From NCBI GenBank assembly GCA_002256485.1, contig NNSG01000001.1, positions 304,816 through 368,815 on the forward strand: 64,000 bases of DNA, given 5' to 3'. Shown piece after piece: positions 18,293 to 27,233 of this stretch (the stretch's first letter is position 1; each line of letters opens with the position of its first letter). Source of the DNA: Fidelibacterota bacterium 408169. GTDB lineage: Bacteria > Fidelibacterota > Marinisomatia > Marinisomatales > TCS55. Under the pieces are notes generated by a model. The model saw nothing but the letters and a program-made list of their open reading frames with translations, was not told the DNA's origin and ran no database searches. The translations under genes were made by a program, and so were the position numbers.

Positions 18293-18300
18293 CAAATTTT

Positions 18301-18540
18301 ATGTATTATGTTTATGTCTTTATAAATAAAATAAATGTTAATCGATATATTGGTCATTGTCAGAATATTCCCCCACGATTAAAAGATTATAATTATGGAA
18401 AAGTGAAATCAACGAAAGCATTTAAACCATGGCATTTATTTCATTATGAGGAGTTTTAAACTCGTACTGAAGCAATCGCCAGAGAACGTTACTTAAAATC
18501 CGGAATAGGTAGAGAATGGCTAGATTCACAGGACATTTAA
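18301..18540 (+). pseudogene. Small GIY-YIG endonuclease interrupted by an in-frame TAA
   Basis: Starts 9 bp after the tRNA-Leu 3' end. The first 52 codons give a GIY-YIG domain start (YYVYV, RYIGH, R26, STK, HYEEF). A TAA at 18457-18459 then stops the frame, and the same frame continues for 26 codons with TRTEAIARERYLKSGIGREW, the normal second half of this small family, ending at 18540. A single A-to-T change in a Lys codon (AAA to TAA) explains it. Either a recent pseudogene or an error. The family's members are single-domain nucleases of about 80-100 residues. No ribosome binding site is visible. Confidence 0.72.
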
Positions 18541-18602
18541 ATGCTGGTTCCCAGCCCGCTCCCGACCTTCGGGAGGGCTGGCGGGGAATCCAGTCTCGGG
18601 CA
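18541..18602 (+). repeat. tRNA-Leu 3' fragment with a hairpin in the same T-loop position
   Basis: Begins directly after the GIY-YIG stop codon. ATGCTGGTTC and GAATCCAGTCTCGGGCA match the T-arm and acceptor end of tRNA-Leu, with one change. A 35-nt imperfect palindrome (18551-18585, stems CCAGCC/GGCTGG and CTCCCGA/TCGGGAG) separates them at the C/G step of GGTTC-GA, the same point as the palindrome in the decayed copy. This resembles the remade 3' end left when an element integrates into a tRNA gene. Confidence 0.75.
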
Positions 18603-18648
18603 CAAGCATAGTAAAACATTAAACGATTACGATGCTCGTTCATAATCT

Positions 18649-19746
18649 ATGAATATTCTCCTCATTGAACCCTATTATACAGGATCTCATAAATCGTGGG
18701 CTGAAGGATATCAAAACAAAAGTCAGAATCATGTTGATGTTTTGGAAATGAAAGGTCAATTTTGGAAATGGCGAATGCATGGCGGCGCTGTAACATTAGC
18801 AAGACTTTTTAATCAGTCAGATTTAAATCCAGATTTGATTCTGGCCACTGACATGTTGGACTTAACGACTTTTTTAAGTTTAACTCGAAAACGAACAGCA
18901 ACAATACCTACAGTGATTTATTTTCATGAAAATCAACTTTCTTATCCTTGGTCTCCTACAGATAGAGATGTTCAGAAGGATCGAAATAAACAGTATGGAT
19001 TTATAAACTATAGTTCTGCACTTGCAGCTGATCATGTGCTTTTTAATTCTCATTATCATAAAAATTCATTTATAGAAGAATCAGAGAAACTGTTGAAACA
19101 TTTCCCAGACAATAATGAACTGGATTCAATTGAAGTAATTAAAGACAAAAGCAGTGTTTTGCCGTTAGGACTTAATTTGGAGGGATTCGATTTACATAAA
19201 ACACATTATGATGGCCCACCGCTCATTTTATGGAATCATCGCTGGGAATACGATAAAAATCCTGATAGTTTTTTTAATGCATTGTTTAAATTGCACGAAA
19301 ACAGTGTTGATTTCAAATTAGCTGTATTAGGTGAAAATTTTATATCCACACCATCCATTTTTGATGAAGCAAAATTTAAATTAAAAGATCACATACAACA
19401 GTTTGGCTTTTGTGAAGATTTTTCCGATTATGCCCAATGGCTTTGGAAAGCAGACATTTTACCTGTAACCAATATCCAGGACTTTTTCGGTATGAGTATT
19501 ATGGAAGCTATTTATTGCAATACGTACCCACTCCTACCCAATAGGCTTACGTATCCAGAACTACTTCCTGTTGAAATGCATGATGAACATATTTATGAAA
19601 ATGATGATGATTTATACGAAAAATTAATTAAGTGTATTTCTGATGTTGATGAAATTAGGAAAACAAAATTAAATACAATTGCCGATAAATATGATTGGAG
19701 TAAAATGGCAATAGTTTATGACGAACTATTTGCTTCGTTTATCTAA
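18649..19746 (+). CDS. tRNA-queuosine alpha-mannosyltransferase-like glycosyltransferase (DUF3524)
   Basis: The N-terminal DUF3524 domain is unmistakable: LLIEPYYTGSHKSWAEGY, then MKGQFWKWRMHGGAVTLA, then HENQLSYPW. The C-terminal half (about 190-360) is a GT-B-type glycosyltransferase fold with LWNHRWEYDKNPD and a GMSIMEAIYCN donor-site segment. The animal homologue GTDC1/QTMAN adds mannose to queuosine of tRNA-Asp, so a tRNA-modifying role is likely; the bacterial substrate is unproven. No queuosine synthesis genes are nearby. It lies just downstream of a tRNA gene cluster and its 3' end overlaps the convergent aminotransferase gene by 8 bp. Confidence 0.85.
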   Translation: MNILLIEPYYTGSHKSWAEGYQNKSQNHVDVLEMKGQFWKWRMHGGAVTLARLFNQSDLNPDLILATDMLDLTTFLSLTRKRTATIPTVIYFHENQLSYPWSPTDRDVQKDRNKQYGFINYSSALAADHVLFNSHYHKNSFIEESEKLLKHFPDNNELDSIEVIKDKSSVLPLGLNLEGFDLHKTHYDGPPLILWNHRWEYDKNPDSFFNALFKLHENSVDFKLAVLGENFISTPSIFDEAKFKLKDHIQQFGFCEDFSDYAQWLWKADILPVTNIQDFFGMSIMEAIYCNTYPLLPNRLTYPELLPVEMHDEHIYENDDDLYEKLIKCISDVDEIRKTKLNTIADKYDWSKMAIVYDELFASFI

Positions 19747-20962
19747 ATAACTCCGGTTCGTTTTTTAAAGCAGTTGTTACTTTTTTAAATGCGTCAATTA
19801 TATCCTGACTATCTTCATCGTTTCCCAATAAGTGTCGTTGCTGCAACCAGACAGATTCTTCATCGCAAATTCGTTCTGTAACCGGTAGAGATAATGATGC
19901 ATAATCGTGATCTTTCAACCATGGATACTCATCTGGATCAGTTACAAACAATTTTTCTCTATACAGAGGACTATAACCTGCATACGTATAGACACCTTCC
20001 GCCTGCATTGCTTTAAAAAACACATCCCTGTGAATTCCATTGAATGCTTCTTTTTTATACTTTACTATATATAAATGGTGTGCAGAACGCGTTGTTTGTT
20101 CATAGGATCTAATCAATTCAATACCATCTATTTCGGCCAAGGCATCATCAAGTTTTTGTTTATTTGCATCACGGAGATCCATATCTGCACCAATGGAATC
20201 TAACTGGGGCATCAACATAGAAGCCGCCAGTGCATTTAATCGGAAATTCCCACCCAAATGCTGATGCTCATACCATTCACCCCCACTTACTCGTCCACAA
20301 TTATGATAGGAAAAACATGCTTCTTTAAAATCATCGTCATTTGTAATTATGGCGCCGCCTTCTCCTGCAGACATGTTTTTTGATGTCTGAAAACTGAAAA
20401 TTCCTCCTTTGCCAATTGCACCAACTTTTTTACCATTCCATTCTGCACCGTGGGCTTGTGCAGCATCTTCGACTATAGCAATTCCATGCTTCTTTCCCGC
20501 ATCACAAATCTTATCCAAGTCGGCTGGATTTCCTGCAATATGCACCGGCATGATTGCTTTTGTTTTTTCTGTAATTGCTGCATCGATTAAAACCGGATCC
20601 ATATTCAATGTTTTTTCATCAATATCCACAAAAACAGGAATTGCATTCGCCAATAGTACAGCTGATGCTGTGGCTATAAATGTATAGGCCGGAATAATCA
20701 CCTCATCCCCTGCTTTAACGCCAGCGGCTTTTAAAGCCACCCACAAAGCTGTTGTACCTGAACTTGTACTGATACAGTATTTCGCATCATGAAATGCTGC
20801 AAATGCGTCCTCAAAGCGTGAAATTGCATCGCTACCCACACCCCAGTTCTCATTTTGCAGTGTCTTAAGGACACTATCTCCCAATTCAGATGTTGGTCTT
20901 GGCCATTCTGGGAATAGATCTGTGCGGATGGGATCACCACCAAATAATGCTAGTTTACTCAT
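19739..20962 (-). CDS. DegT/DnrJ/EryC1/StrS-family aminotransferase
   Basis: PLP-dependent enzyme of 407 residues, of the type that aminates keto-sugars or makes amino-shikimate-like compounds. SGTTALWVAL and EDAAQAHGAEW bind the cofactor, and the Schiff-base Lys is in SFQTSKNMSAGEGG (about residue 195). The exact substrate cannot be read from sequence. No other sugar-nucleotide genes are adjacent, although rfbA lies 15 kb away. It converges on the mannosyltransferase gene with an 8-bp overlap. Confidence 0.88.
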   Translation of the reverse strand: MSKLALFGGDPIRTDLFPEWPRPTSELGDSVLKTLQNENWGVGSDAISRFEDAFAAFHDAKYCISTSSGTTALWVALKAAGVKAGDEVIIPAYTFIATASAVLLANAIPVFVDIDEKTLNMDPVLIDAAITEKTKAIMPVHIAGNPADLDKICDAGKKHGIAIVEDAAQAHGAEWNGKKVGAIGKGGIFSFQTSKNMSAGEGGAIITNDDDFKEACFSYHNCGRVSGGEWYEHQHLGGNFRLNALAASMLMPQLDSIGADMDLRDANKQKLDDALAEIDGIELIRSYEQTTRSAHHLYIVKYKKEAFNGIHRDVFFKAMQAEGVYTYAGYSPLYREKLFVTDPDEYPWLKDHDYASLSLPVTERICDEESVWLQQRHLLGNDEDSQDIIDAFKKVTTALKNEPELFR

Positions 20963-21063
20963 ATGTTATGTTTTCTCATTAATAATTGTTTACGAAATTA
21001 CATTTATTTTGTTTTATAGAGTAAATAAGTTGAACAGGAATTAGTTTCATTTGTTTAAGAAAT

Positions 21064-21115
21064 GTAGTGCAAACATTCTTGTTTGCACTACGACAGGCAG
21101 GAATGCCTGTCGTAC
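21064..21115. repeat. Double-hairpin repeat, copy 1 of 3
   Basis: 52-nt unit of two adjacent inverted repeats: GTAGTGCAAAC/GTTTGCACTAC around ATTCTT, then CGACAGGCA/TGCCTGTCG around GGAA. Near-identical copies lie at 50088-50139 and 50984-51035. It sits in the 341-bp gene-free region 20963-21303 between the aminotransferase and the heat-shock gene, where I see nothing else except the heat-shock ribosome binding site. Confidence 0.9.
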
Positions 21116-21303
21116 ACTTTCTGTATAACTAAATACATTTAAGTTTTCGAGTTTCTGCAATTTTTACAGACCAATATGACATTGGTTCCATTGTGTCTGA
21201 CATATGGTCATTTGATGATAACAATTTGGCAATCCTTTTACTTTGGCATGGTGCTTGAACAAATTCAAGTGAAAATTAATTAACTAACAAAATGGAGATA
21301 ATT

Positions 21304-21744
21304 ATGACACTCGTAAAATGGAACCCAAACAGACATTTCTTAACAGGCGTTGACCGCATGTTAGATGACTTTTTTAACGATGGCTGGAATGTACCGGCTA
21401 TCACTCGAAATACGAATTGGCAGCCTTCTGTGGATATCCGGGAAACCGATGATGCATATACCATCATTGCAGATCTTCCTGGATTAAAAAAGAAGGATGT
21501 TAAAGTAAGTGTAAACGATGGAAAATTGGAAATCACTGGCGAGAGAGCATTTGAAAATAAAGAAGAAAATGGTTCGTATCATCGTCGGGAACGGAGCTAT
21601 GGCAGTTTTCATCGCTCATTCCATTTACCAGAAACAGTTCTTGAAGATAAGATTACAGCAAGTTTTAAGGACGGAATACTTTCAGTAGACGTGCCGAAGG
21701 CAGAGGAAGTAAAATCCAAAGGTTACGAAGTTAAAATTTCGTAA
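21304..21744 (+). CDS. Small heat-shock protein, Hsp20/alpha-crystallin family
   Basis: ATP-independent holdase chaperone of 146 residues. The alpha-crystallin domain covers about 43-140, with PSVDIRETDDAYTI, LPGLKKKDVKVSV and the SFKDGILSVDVPK motif near the end. The ATG at 21304 is chosen because GGAG lies 6 bases upstream; an earlier in-frame ATG at 21292 overlaps that site. A strong hairpin terminator follows at 21766. Confidence 0.95.
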   Translation: MTLVKWNPNRHFLTGVDRMLDDFFNDGWNVPAITRNTNWQPSVDIRETDDAYTIIADLPGLKKKDVKVSVNDGKLEITGERAFENKEENGSYHRRERSYGSFHRSFHLPETVLEDKITASFKDGILSVDVPKAEEVKSKGYEVKIS

Positions 21745-21765
21745 CGGTTTCTTCTTTACAAAAAA

Positions 21766-21794
21766 CCCTCATGAGAATTCATGAGGGTTTTTTT
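21766..21794. terminator. Bidirectional rho-independent terminator
   Basis: Stem CCCTCATGA/TCATGAGGG with a 4-nt loop (21766-21787), followed by seven T and preceded by a run of A. It lies between the convergent heat-shock (+) and SDR (-) genes and can serve both. Confidence 0.9.
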
Positions 21795-21807
21795 ATACAA
21801 AGTTATT

Positions 21808-22542
21808 TTAAACCACCACTCCCCCATCGATAGGTAAAATAGCTCCGCTGATATAGCTTGCTTCATCACTGGCCAGAAAACAATACAGATTTGCTACATC
21901 TTCCGGTTGTCCCCAACGTTTAAGCGGTACCTTATCACCCATCATTGAAATTATTTTTTCCGGCATTTGTGCTGTCATATCTGTCTGGATAAATCCCGGA
22001 GCTACAGCATTCACCCGAATGCCATGCTTACCCAATTCACGAGCCCATACTTTTGTCATTCCTTCTAATCCAGCTTTCGCAGCAACATAATTGGTTTGGC
22101 CAAAATTGCCAAAACGAGCCACAACTGAAGATGCATTCAGAATGACTCCACTGCCCTGTTCGCGCATAAGTTCTGCAGCATATTTCGTACATAAATATAC
22201 ACCACGCATATTGACTTGAATCACCCGGTCAAATTGGTCTTCTTCCATTTTTTCCAATGTCTGATCCTGTAGAATACCGGCATTGTTCACAATTACGTCT
22301 ATTCGGCCGTTGTCTGCTTTTACAGAATTAATTAAGGATTTTACACTATCCGAATTGCTTACATCTGTTTTTATAAATGAACATTGTTCACCCAATTCAT
22401 CGGCAGAAGCGGTTCCTGTTGTTTCATCAAAGTCCCCAATGATGACAGTCGCACCTTCGTTTACAAACTTTTCAGCTGTTGCTTTTCCTATGCCGCGACC
22501 ACCTCCTGTTACAATACATACCTTATTTTCCAAAAGATTCAT
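21808..22542 (-). CDS. SDR-family oxidoreductase, 3-oxoacyl-ACP reductase (FabG)-like
   Basis: NAD(P)H-dependent reductase with the classical SDR layout: GGGRGIG cofactor loop, NNAG, a catalytic Ser in NASSVV, YxxxK in YVAAK and a C-terminal PIDGG. It most resembles FabG of fatty-acid synthesis, though stand-alone copies often serve other ketones. The ATG at 22542 (MNLLEN) is preferred because GGAG lies 7 bases upstream; an in-frame ATG at 22557 would include that site. No other fatty-acid genes are adjacent. Confidence 0.87.
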   Translation of the reverse strand: MNLLENKVCIVTGGGRGIGKATAEKFVNEGATVIIGDFDETTGTASADELGEQCSFIKTDVSNSDSVKSLINSVKADNGRIDVIVNNAGILQDQTLEKMEEDQFDRVIQVNMRGVYLCTKYAAELMREQGSGVILNASSVVARFGNFGQTNYVAAKAGLEGMTKVWARELGKHGIRVNAVAPGFIQTDMTAQMPEKIISMMGDKVPLKRWGQPEDVANLYCFLASDEASYISGAILPIDGGVVV

Positions 22543-22619
22543 TCTATTTCTCCACAAATATAACGTTAAGTTTTGACCCTAAAAATTACACCATTGATTT
22601 TGTTGTTGAAAGGACTCGA

Positions 22620-23573
22620 ATGATATTAAATAATATTTTACAGGCAATAGGAAACACTCCTACAGTTAAACTGAACATCGTTGGAAAAGAACTTGATTGC
22701 GAATTATACGCTAAATGCGAATTTTTTAACGCTGGCGGATCGGTGAAAGACCGGATCGGAAGACGCATGGTGGAAGAAGCTGAAAAATCAGGCCGGATCA
22801 AACCTGGGGATACTTTGATTGAACCAACATCCGGGAATACGGGTATTGGAATGGCGTTGACCGCCGCCGTGAAAGGCTATCGATGTATCATAGTTATGCC
22901 GGAAAAAATGAGCATGGAAAAACAAGTCGTATTGGAAGCTCTCGGAGCAGAAATCGTTCGTACTCCCACGGAAGCTGCATGGGACGCACCGGAAAGTCAT
23001 ATTGGAGTTTCCAAGAAATTGAATGAAGAAATTCCCAATTCACATATTTTGGATCAATATGAAAACCCGGATAATCCTGATGCTCATTATGAAGGAACTG
23101 CAGAAGAAATAATAGCAGATTTTGGTACAGATTTAGATATGTGTGTTATGGGAGTAGGAACGGGCGGAACTATCACTGGTGTTGCTAAAAAATTGAAAGA
23201 AAAAATCCCTTCGATAAAGATAATTGGTGCTGATCCATTTGGATCCATTTTGGGTGGAGGTGATGAAGTTTATCCATATCAAGTGGAAGGAATTGGATAC
23301 GACTTTTTCCCCGATGTATTAGATAATAATCTGGTTGACGAATATGTGAAAACAGCAGATAAAGAATCGTTTGTGCTTGCTCGCAGACTTATTCGTGAAG
23401 AAGGCCTCCTCTGCGGTGGTTCTAGTGGCTCTGTTTTGTTTGCCGCATTGGAAAAAGCGAAAAAATTGGAAAAAGGACAAAAATGTCTGGTCATTCTTCC
23501 GGATGGAGTTAGAAATTATTTGTCCAAATTTTTGTCCGATGATTGGATGAAGGAACAAGGATTTGATGGTTGA
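22620..23573 (+). CDS. Cysteine synthase / cystathionine beta-synthase family enzyme
   Basis: PLP enzyme of fold type II, 317 residues. The Schiff-base Lys is K43 in NAGGSVKDR; the substrate loop is [10 protein letters not shown] and the phosphate loop [22 protein letters not shown] and GGSSGS match the cystathionine beta-synthase-like subgroup without CBS domains, so it may make cysteine or cystathionine. A longer frame opens at 22479, but the ATG at 22620 follows an AAGGA site and gives the normal N-terminus. Divergent from the SDR gene, sharing a 77-bp promoter region. Confidence 0.9.
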   Translation: MILNNILQAIGNTPTVKLNIVGKELDCELYAKCEFFNAGGSVKDRIGRRMVEEAEKSGRIKPGDTLIEPTSGNTGIGMALTAAVKGYRCIIVMPEKMSMEKQVVLEALGAEIVRTPTEAAWDAPESHIGVSKKLNEEIPNSHILDQYENPDNPDAHYEGTAEEIIADFGTDLDMCVMGVGTGGTITGVAKKLKEKIPSIKIIGADPFGSILGGGDEVYPYQVEGIGYDFFPDVLDNNLVDEYVKTADKESFVLARRLIREEGLLCGGSSGSVLFAALEKAKKLEKGQKCLVILPDGVRNYLSKFLSDDWMKEQGFDG

Positions 23574-23588
23574 TTGGATGATATCATT

Positions 23589-23623
23589 AAACCTTCCAAA
23601 GGTTTCTAACCTTTGAAAGGTTT
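23589..23623. repeat. Inverted repeat between the synthase and TlpA-like genes
   Basis: 35-nt imperfect palindrome: AAACCTTCCAAAGG and CCTTTGAAAGGTTT arms around a short loop, with one mismatch. It starts 16 bp after the upstream stop and ends about 12 bp before the next start. There is no clear T-run, so it may be a weak terminator, an mRNA-stabilising hairpin or a small mobile palindrome. Confidence 0.7.
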
Positions 23624-23634
23624 AATTGCAAAAA

Positions 23635-24159
23635 ATGAATAAAATCTTCCCAGCAATATTTCTCCTGTTTCTTCTGTCAAATATCATGATGGGAGAGGAA
23701 TCTGAAAACCGTGGCTATATTGTAAAAGTAGGCGATGATTGCCCGGATTTCACTTTACATATGGTTGATGGAACCACGATCTCAAAGAGAGATCTTAAAG
23801 GTAAAATTACCGTATTGCAGTTTACCGCCAGTTGGTGTTCGGTTTGTCGAAAAGAAATGCCCCATTTAGAAAAAGACGTTTGGTTGAAGTTTAAAGATCG
23901 AGATTTCATATTGATTGGTGTCGATCGCGATGAACCGTTGGATGTGGTAGAGAAATTCATAAAAGAAATGAAAGTCACCTACCCTATTGCCCTCGATCCT
24001 GGAGCAAAGGTATTTCAATTATTTGCTCATAAAGAATCGGGTGTTACTCGAAATATAGTTTTGGATAAAAATGGTAAAATTGTTTTTCTCACACGTTTAT
24101 TCGAAGAAAAAGAATTTAAGTCAATGATCGATAAAATCAATGAATTATTGAAAAGTTAA
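23635..24159 (+). CDS. Exported TlpA/ResA-like thioredoxin-fold protein
   Basis: Signal peptide (about 1-20) followed by a redoxin domain (about 32-174). The active site reads SWCSVCRKEMPHLE (CxxC type CSVC), and the C-terminal part carries GVTRNIVLDKNGKIV. Such proteins reduce disulfides in the periplasm, for example in cytochrome c maturation. The ATG at 23635 is used; an in-frame TTG at 23626 is less likely. Downstream of the synthase gene with the hairpin at 23589 between them. Confidence 0.87.
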   Translation: MNKIFPAIFLLFLLSNIMMGEESENRGYIVKVGDDCPDFTLHMVDGTTISKRDLKGKITVLQFTASWCSVCRKEMPHLEKDVWLKFKDRDFILIGVDRDEPLDVVEKFIKEMKVTYPIALDPGAKVFQLFAHKESGVTRNIVLDKNGKIVFLTRLFEEKEFKSMIDKINELLKS

Positions 24160-24376
24160 ATAATAAACCCCCAACAAAAATGAAGAGGATTTGGTTCAAC
24201 TAATAACCTTATAATTTTCTGTTAAAGCAATTCTGGAAATTATTTCGACGAGAAAAATATCCAATAAGTATGTATTGTATTTATTAAGCAGCTTGTTCAC
24301 TAATCGTGAAATAAGGTAACTTGTAGAGCAAGGAAAAGCCGGATCATGGTTTAATTATCTTGAAAGGAGATCAATT

Positions 24377-25153
24377 ATGAACCGGAAACTTCTAAAACCT
24401 ATCTTAATCAATTTCCTTATTTTCTCCATAACTTTTGCCAGCAGCGGATCTACGGTTACATTTAAAAATTCAACACCACTGAATGGAACAGCGTTCGGTT
24501 ATAAATTTGGCATATTTAATCCATTTATAGGATTTGATTTCCAGCGAATTGAAGGCCATGGTCAAATCTTTGAAAAAGAATACGACGATGATAAATTTTC
24601 TAATGGCCCCTATTGGGAGATGGAAGATCTATTTGATATCGAATCAGATGTCGGGATGCCATTTTTTGGATTAAAGTTATTTTTATCAGAAAATGAAATA
24701 AATACATATCTGCTTTTTCAAGCAACAAAAATCATCCCAAATATCAAAGTGCACTCTAATGGATGGGAAAGAAATTTTCAAGGACCTGAATATTTTGACG
24801 ATTGGAATGGAAATGGAGAATGGGATAATGATGAATGGTTTGATGATTGGAATGGAAACGGAATTTGGGATTCAGAATCATGGGAAGAAAAACATTGGGA
24901 TGATCATTTTGATTTGGACAATAGCTTTATAAATATGGGAGCGCTTCAATTCGGAATCGGATTTGAATACAATTTTAGCGGTTGGGCTTCTATCGGTGGA
25001 GAATACGGATTAAGAGTTATTGGAGGAGAATACAAAGAGAAAGATTCTAGAAAAGATGAAAATAATCCCCTTTGGTATGATGAATGGGACAGGGAAATAA
25101 ATACGAACCTGCCGGGAACATATACCAATTTTACACTGAATATCTATTTCTGA
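24377..25153 (+). CDS. Exported protein with DxNGNG acidic repeats, function unknown
   Basis: Protein of 258 residues behind a strong AAGGAGA site, with a signal peptide (about 1-24). The middle (about 138-170) contains two copies of FDDWNGNG followed by WD and acidic/Trp residues, resembling Ca-binding DxNxNG loops. The rest alternates aromatic and polar residues, and the C-terminus ends in a strand-like NFTLNIYF, which suggests a small outer-membrane beta-barrel. I do not recognise the family. Monocistronic, with about 215 bp of gene-free sequence upstream. Confidence 0.7.
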   Translation: MNRKLLKPILINFLIFSITFASSGSTVTFKNSTPLNGTAFGYKFGIFNPFIGFDFQRIEGHGQIFEKEYDDDKFSNGPYWEMEDLFDIESDVGMPFFGLKLFLSENEINTYLLFQATKIIPNIKVHSNGWERNFQGPEYFDDWNGNGEWDNDEWFDDWNGNGIWDSESWEEKHWDDHFDLDNSFINMGALQFGIGFEYNFSGWASIGGEYGLRVIGGEYKEKDSRKDENNPLWYDEWDREINTNLPGTYTNFTLNIYF

Positions 25154-25182
25154 TAATAATTATAGATTTGTAATTAAAGATA

Positions 25183-27033
25183 TTAAGGTCGGCCTAAAAC
25201 AATATCCACCAAGCGTAAAACGTCTGCAATGGTAATCACCCCATCATAATCCACGTCGGCAGAACAAAGTTCTTCATCACCGTATTCTTCATATTCTAAA
25301 GCAAATAATAATGTATTAATTACATCAAGTAGGTTGATTATCTGATCGCCGGTAACATCACCGATCATGCAGTCGCCGCCGATAGGAATGACAGTAATAT
25401 TCGCTGGGGCACTTGTGGAATCATTATCTGTTAATCGTGTCACAAACGAATATTGATAAGCAACTTCGCTTAAAAGGCCATAATCCGTAAATGATTCCAA
25501 ACCGGCAGGAATATTGGTATGGAAAATACCATCACGGTTGATTTCGATAGTAAAATTTGTAATAGGATCACCACCAAAAAGTGTAGTTGGATCTTCCCAT
25601 GATAATGTGGCCTGATACCATTGAGATGTGTCAACCTGCAAATTGGAAACCGGATTCGGATCAAGAGAGTCTGATGCTAAAAATTCCTGAACCAAAACAG
25701 CTGAATTATATATGTTCAAACGTCCACCACTGACGGTAATACCATCCAATGAACTTAATGGGTCCGTCCCGTCTAAAATCAATTGTTTAAGCATAACACC
25801 TGCATCACCACCATTTGATTTGTAAAAACTTGCAAATCCGGCACTCATAGCAGAATGCATAAATCCCACCGCTCCTGCTACCTGTGGCGATGCCATGGAT
25901 GTTCCGGACAGATTAGTTGTACCACCTCCGGTATATGTGGATAGAACACTTGTCCCCGGTGCACCAAGATCAATGGTTGTAGCCCCATAAGCTGCACCGG
26001 AATTCTTCGTATCATTGCGGGTCGTATTCGTAACTGAAATCATATAGTCACTGCTGCAACCCGTAGGTACATCACCTGTATTATCCACATTAGAATTACT
26101 GTTCATTGTTGCCGCTGCGCTTAAAATACCGTATTCACCCATGGCGTTATACATATCATTCCACAGGGAATAATTGTCGGAATTGCAATCGGCGTTATCC
26201 ACGCCGAAACTGCTGTTCGTTGCTACAACAAATGCTCCGAGAGCACCATTAGTGGAATCATACAGCGCTCGCTGATCCAAAGCATATCCATAGGCTTCCA
26301 ATACGATAGACGTTGTTCCGGATGAGCCACCGATTGCCATCAACTTGACATTCCAATTTACTCCGGCTACCTGGTTGCCATTATTTCCTTTCGCACCAAT
26401 GATTCCAGCCACATGTGTTCCATGTCCATCGTTTGGAATCGAACCATCACTGTTATACGCATCCCAGCCATTAATATCATCCACGTAACCGTTATTGTCA
26501 TCATCAATATTATTGCCGGGAATTTCATTATAATTCGTCCAGAGATTGGAAACAAGATCAGGGTGGGTGAGCATCATACCGCCATCCACAACTGCCACAA
26601 CAATTGTGTCACCGAGAGCATTTAATCCACCTGTTGTAATGTCCCAAGCTTCAGGTGCATCAATATCAGCGTCTGGAGTACCGCCGTTTTGTCCCGTATT
26701 ATGCTTTGACCATTGACTGGAAAATTCATTATCATCAGGAAACGTTTGCCGTGGGGTCACTTTATGATCTAATTGTGCTTTTTCGACCCAGGGATTATTT
26801 CGTAATTCTTCCACAGCCATTTGAGCTGTGAATTGGTCATTCAAAATGCGGACTTTGTAGATACCCAGCCGTCGAACAACTGTTTTTTCGATGGCATATT
26901 TAGCCGGGTCAAGGACAGTCCTGAATTCACCTTTTTTAACATCTCGATCCAGCTTTACCAAAACGTAATTAGCATCATAGTCTTGTGCATAAAGATTGGA
27001 AAGGATAAATAATATTATGAATAATTTTCGCAT
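25183..27033 (-). CDS. Secreted subtilisin-like serine protease (S8) with dockerin-like tail
   Basis: Protein of 616 residues with a signal peptide (1-16), a propeptide-like region (about 20-90) and a subtilase domain with catalytic D150 (VVDGG), H204 (GHGTHVAG) and S379 (GTSMASP). A fibronectin-III-like segment covers about 465-550. The tail (about 554-616) carries two DxxxDxxIxxxD-type loops (GDVTGDQIINLLD, ADVDYDGVITIAD), i.e. a dockerin type I-like module. In this phylum such tails probably bind Ca or anchor the protein rather than indicate a cellulosome. Separate transcription unit. Confidence 0.93.
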   Translation of the reverse strand: MRKLFIILFILSNLYAQDYDANYVLVKLDRDVKKGEFRTVLDPAKYAIEKTVVRRLGIYKVRILNDQFTAQMAVEELRNNPWVEKAQLDHKVTPRQTFPDDNEFSSQWSKHNTGQNGGTPDADIDAPEAWDITTGGLNALGDTIVVAVVDGGMMLTHPDLVSNLWTNYNEIPGNNIDDDNNGYVDDINGWDAYNSDGSIPNDGHGTHVAGIIGAKGNNGNQVAGVNWNVKLMAIGGSSGTTSIVLEAYGYALDQRALYDSTNGALGAFVVATNSSFGVDNADCNSDNYSLWNDMYNAMGEYGILSAAATMNSNSNVDNTGDVPTGCSSDYMISVTNTTRNDTKNSGAAYGATTIDLGAPGTSVLSTYTGGGTTNLSGTSMASPQVAGAVGFMHSAMSAGFASFYKSNGGDAGVMLKQLILDGTDPLSSLDGITVSGGRLNIYNSAVLVQEFLASDSLDPNPVSNLQVDTSQWYQATLSWEDPTTLFGGDPITNFTIEINRDGIFHTNIPAGLESFTDYGLLSEVAYQYSFVTRLTDNDSTSAPANITVIPIGGDCMIGDVTGDQIINLLDVINTLLFALEYEEYGDEELCSADVDYDGVITIADVLRLVDIVLGRP

Positions 27034-27233
27034 TTCAGTAATGAATCTAAGATTATTTAAGTATTTTAAAATGTGATTTGGAACTCATTGAAAAAACGAT
27101 CTTTTGACAATATTTACTCACCAAAAATCATTTCAACTCTTTGAAAAAATTATTTAGTATTATTTTATTGAGTATTTATTTAAAACGAAATCAACTTTGT
27201 ACCTTTTACTGCAAGTAAGAAATAATAGTTTAT

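Noticed and set aside
18250..18459. GIY-YIG start inside the tRNA gene
   Set aside because: The in-frame ATG at 18250 lies within the tRNA; the family N-terminus begins at 18301.
19739..19746. Antisense regulation from convergent overlap of the mannosyltransferase and aminotransferase genes
   Set aside because: An 8-bp overlap of 3' ends (and 16 bp at 32335-32350) is ordinary in compact genomes.
25183..27033. Cellulosome component
   Set aside because: The dockerin-like tail is common on secreted proteins of this type of bacterium, and there is no cohesin or carbohydrate enzyme here.
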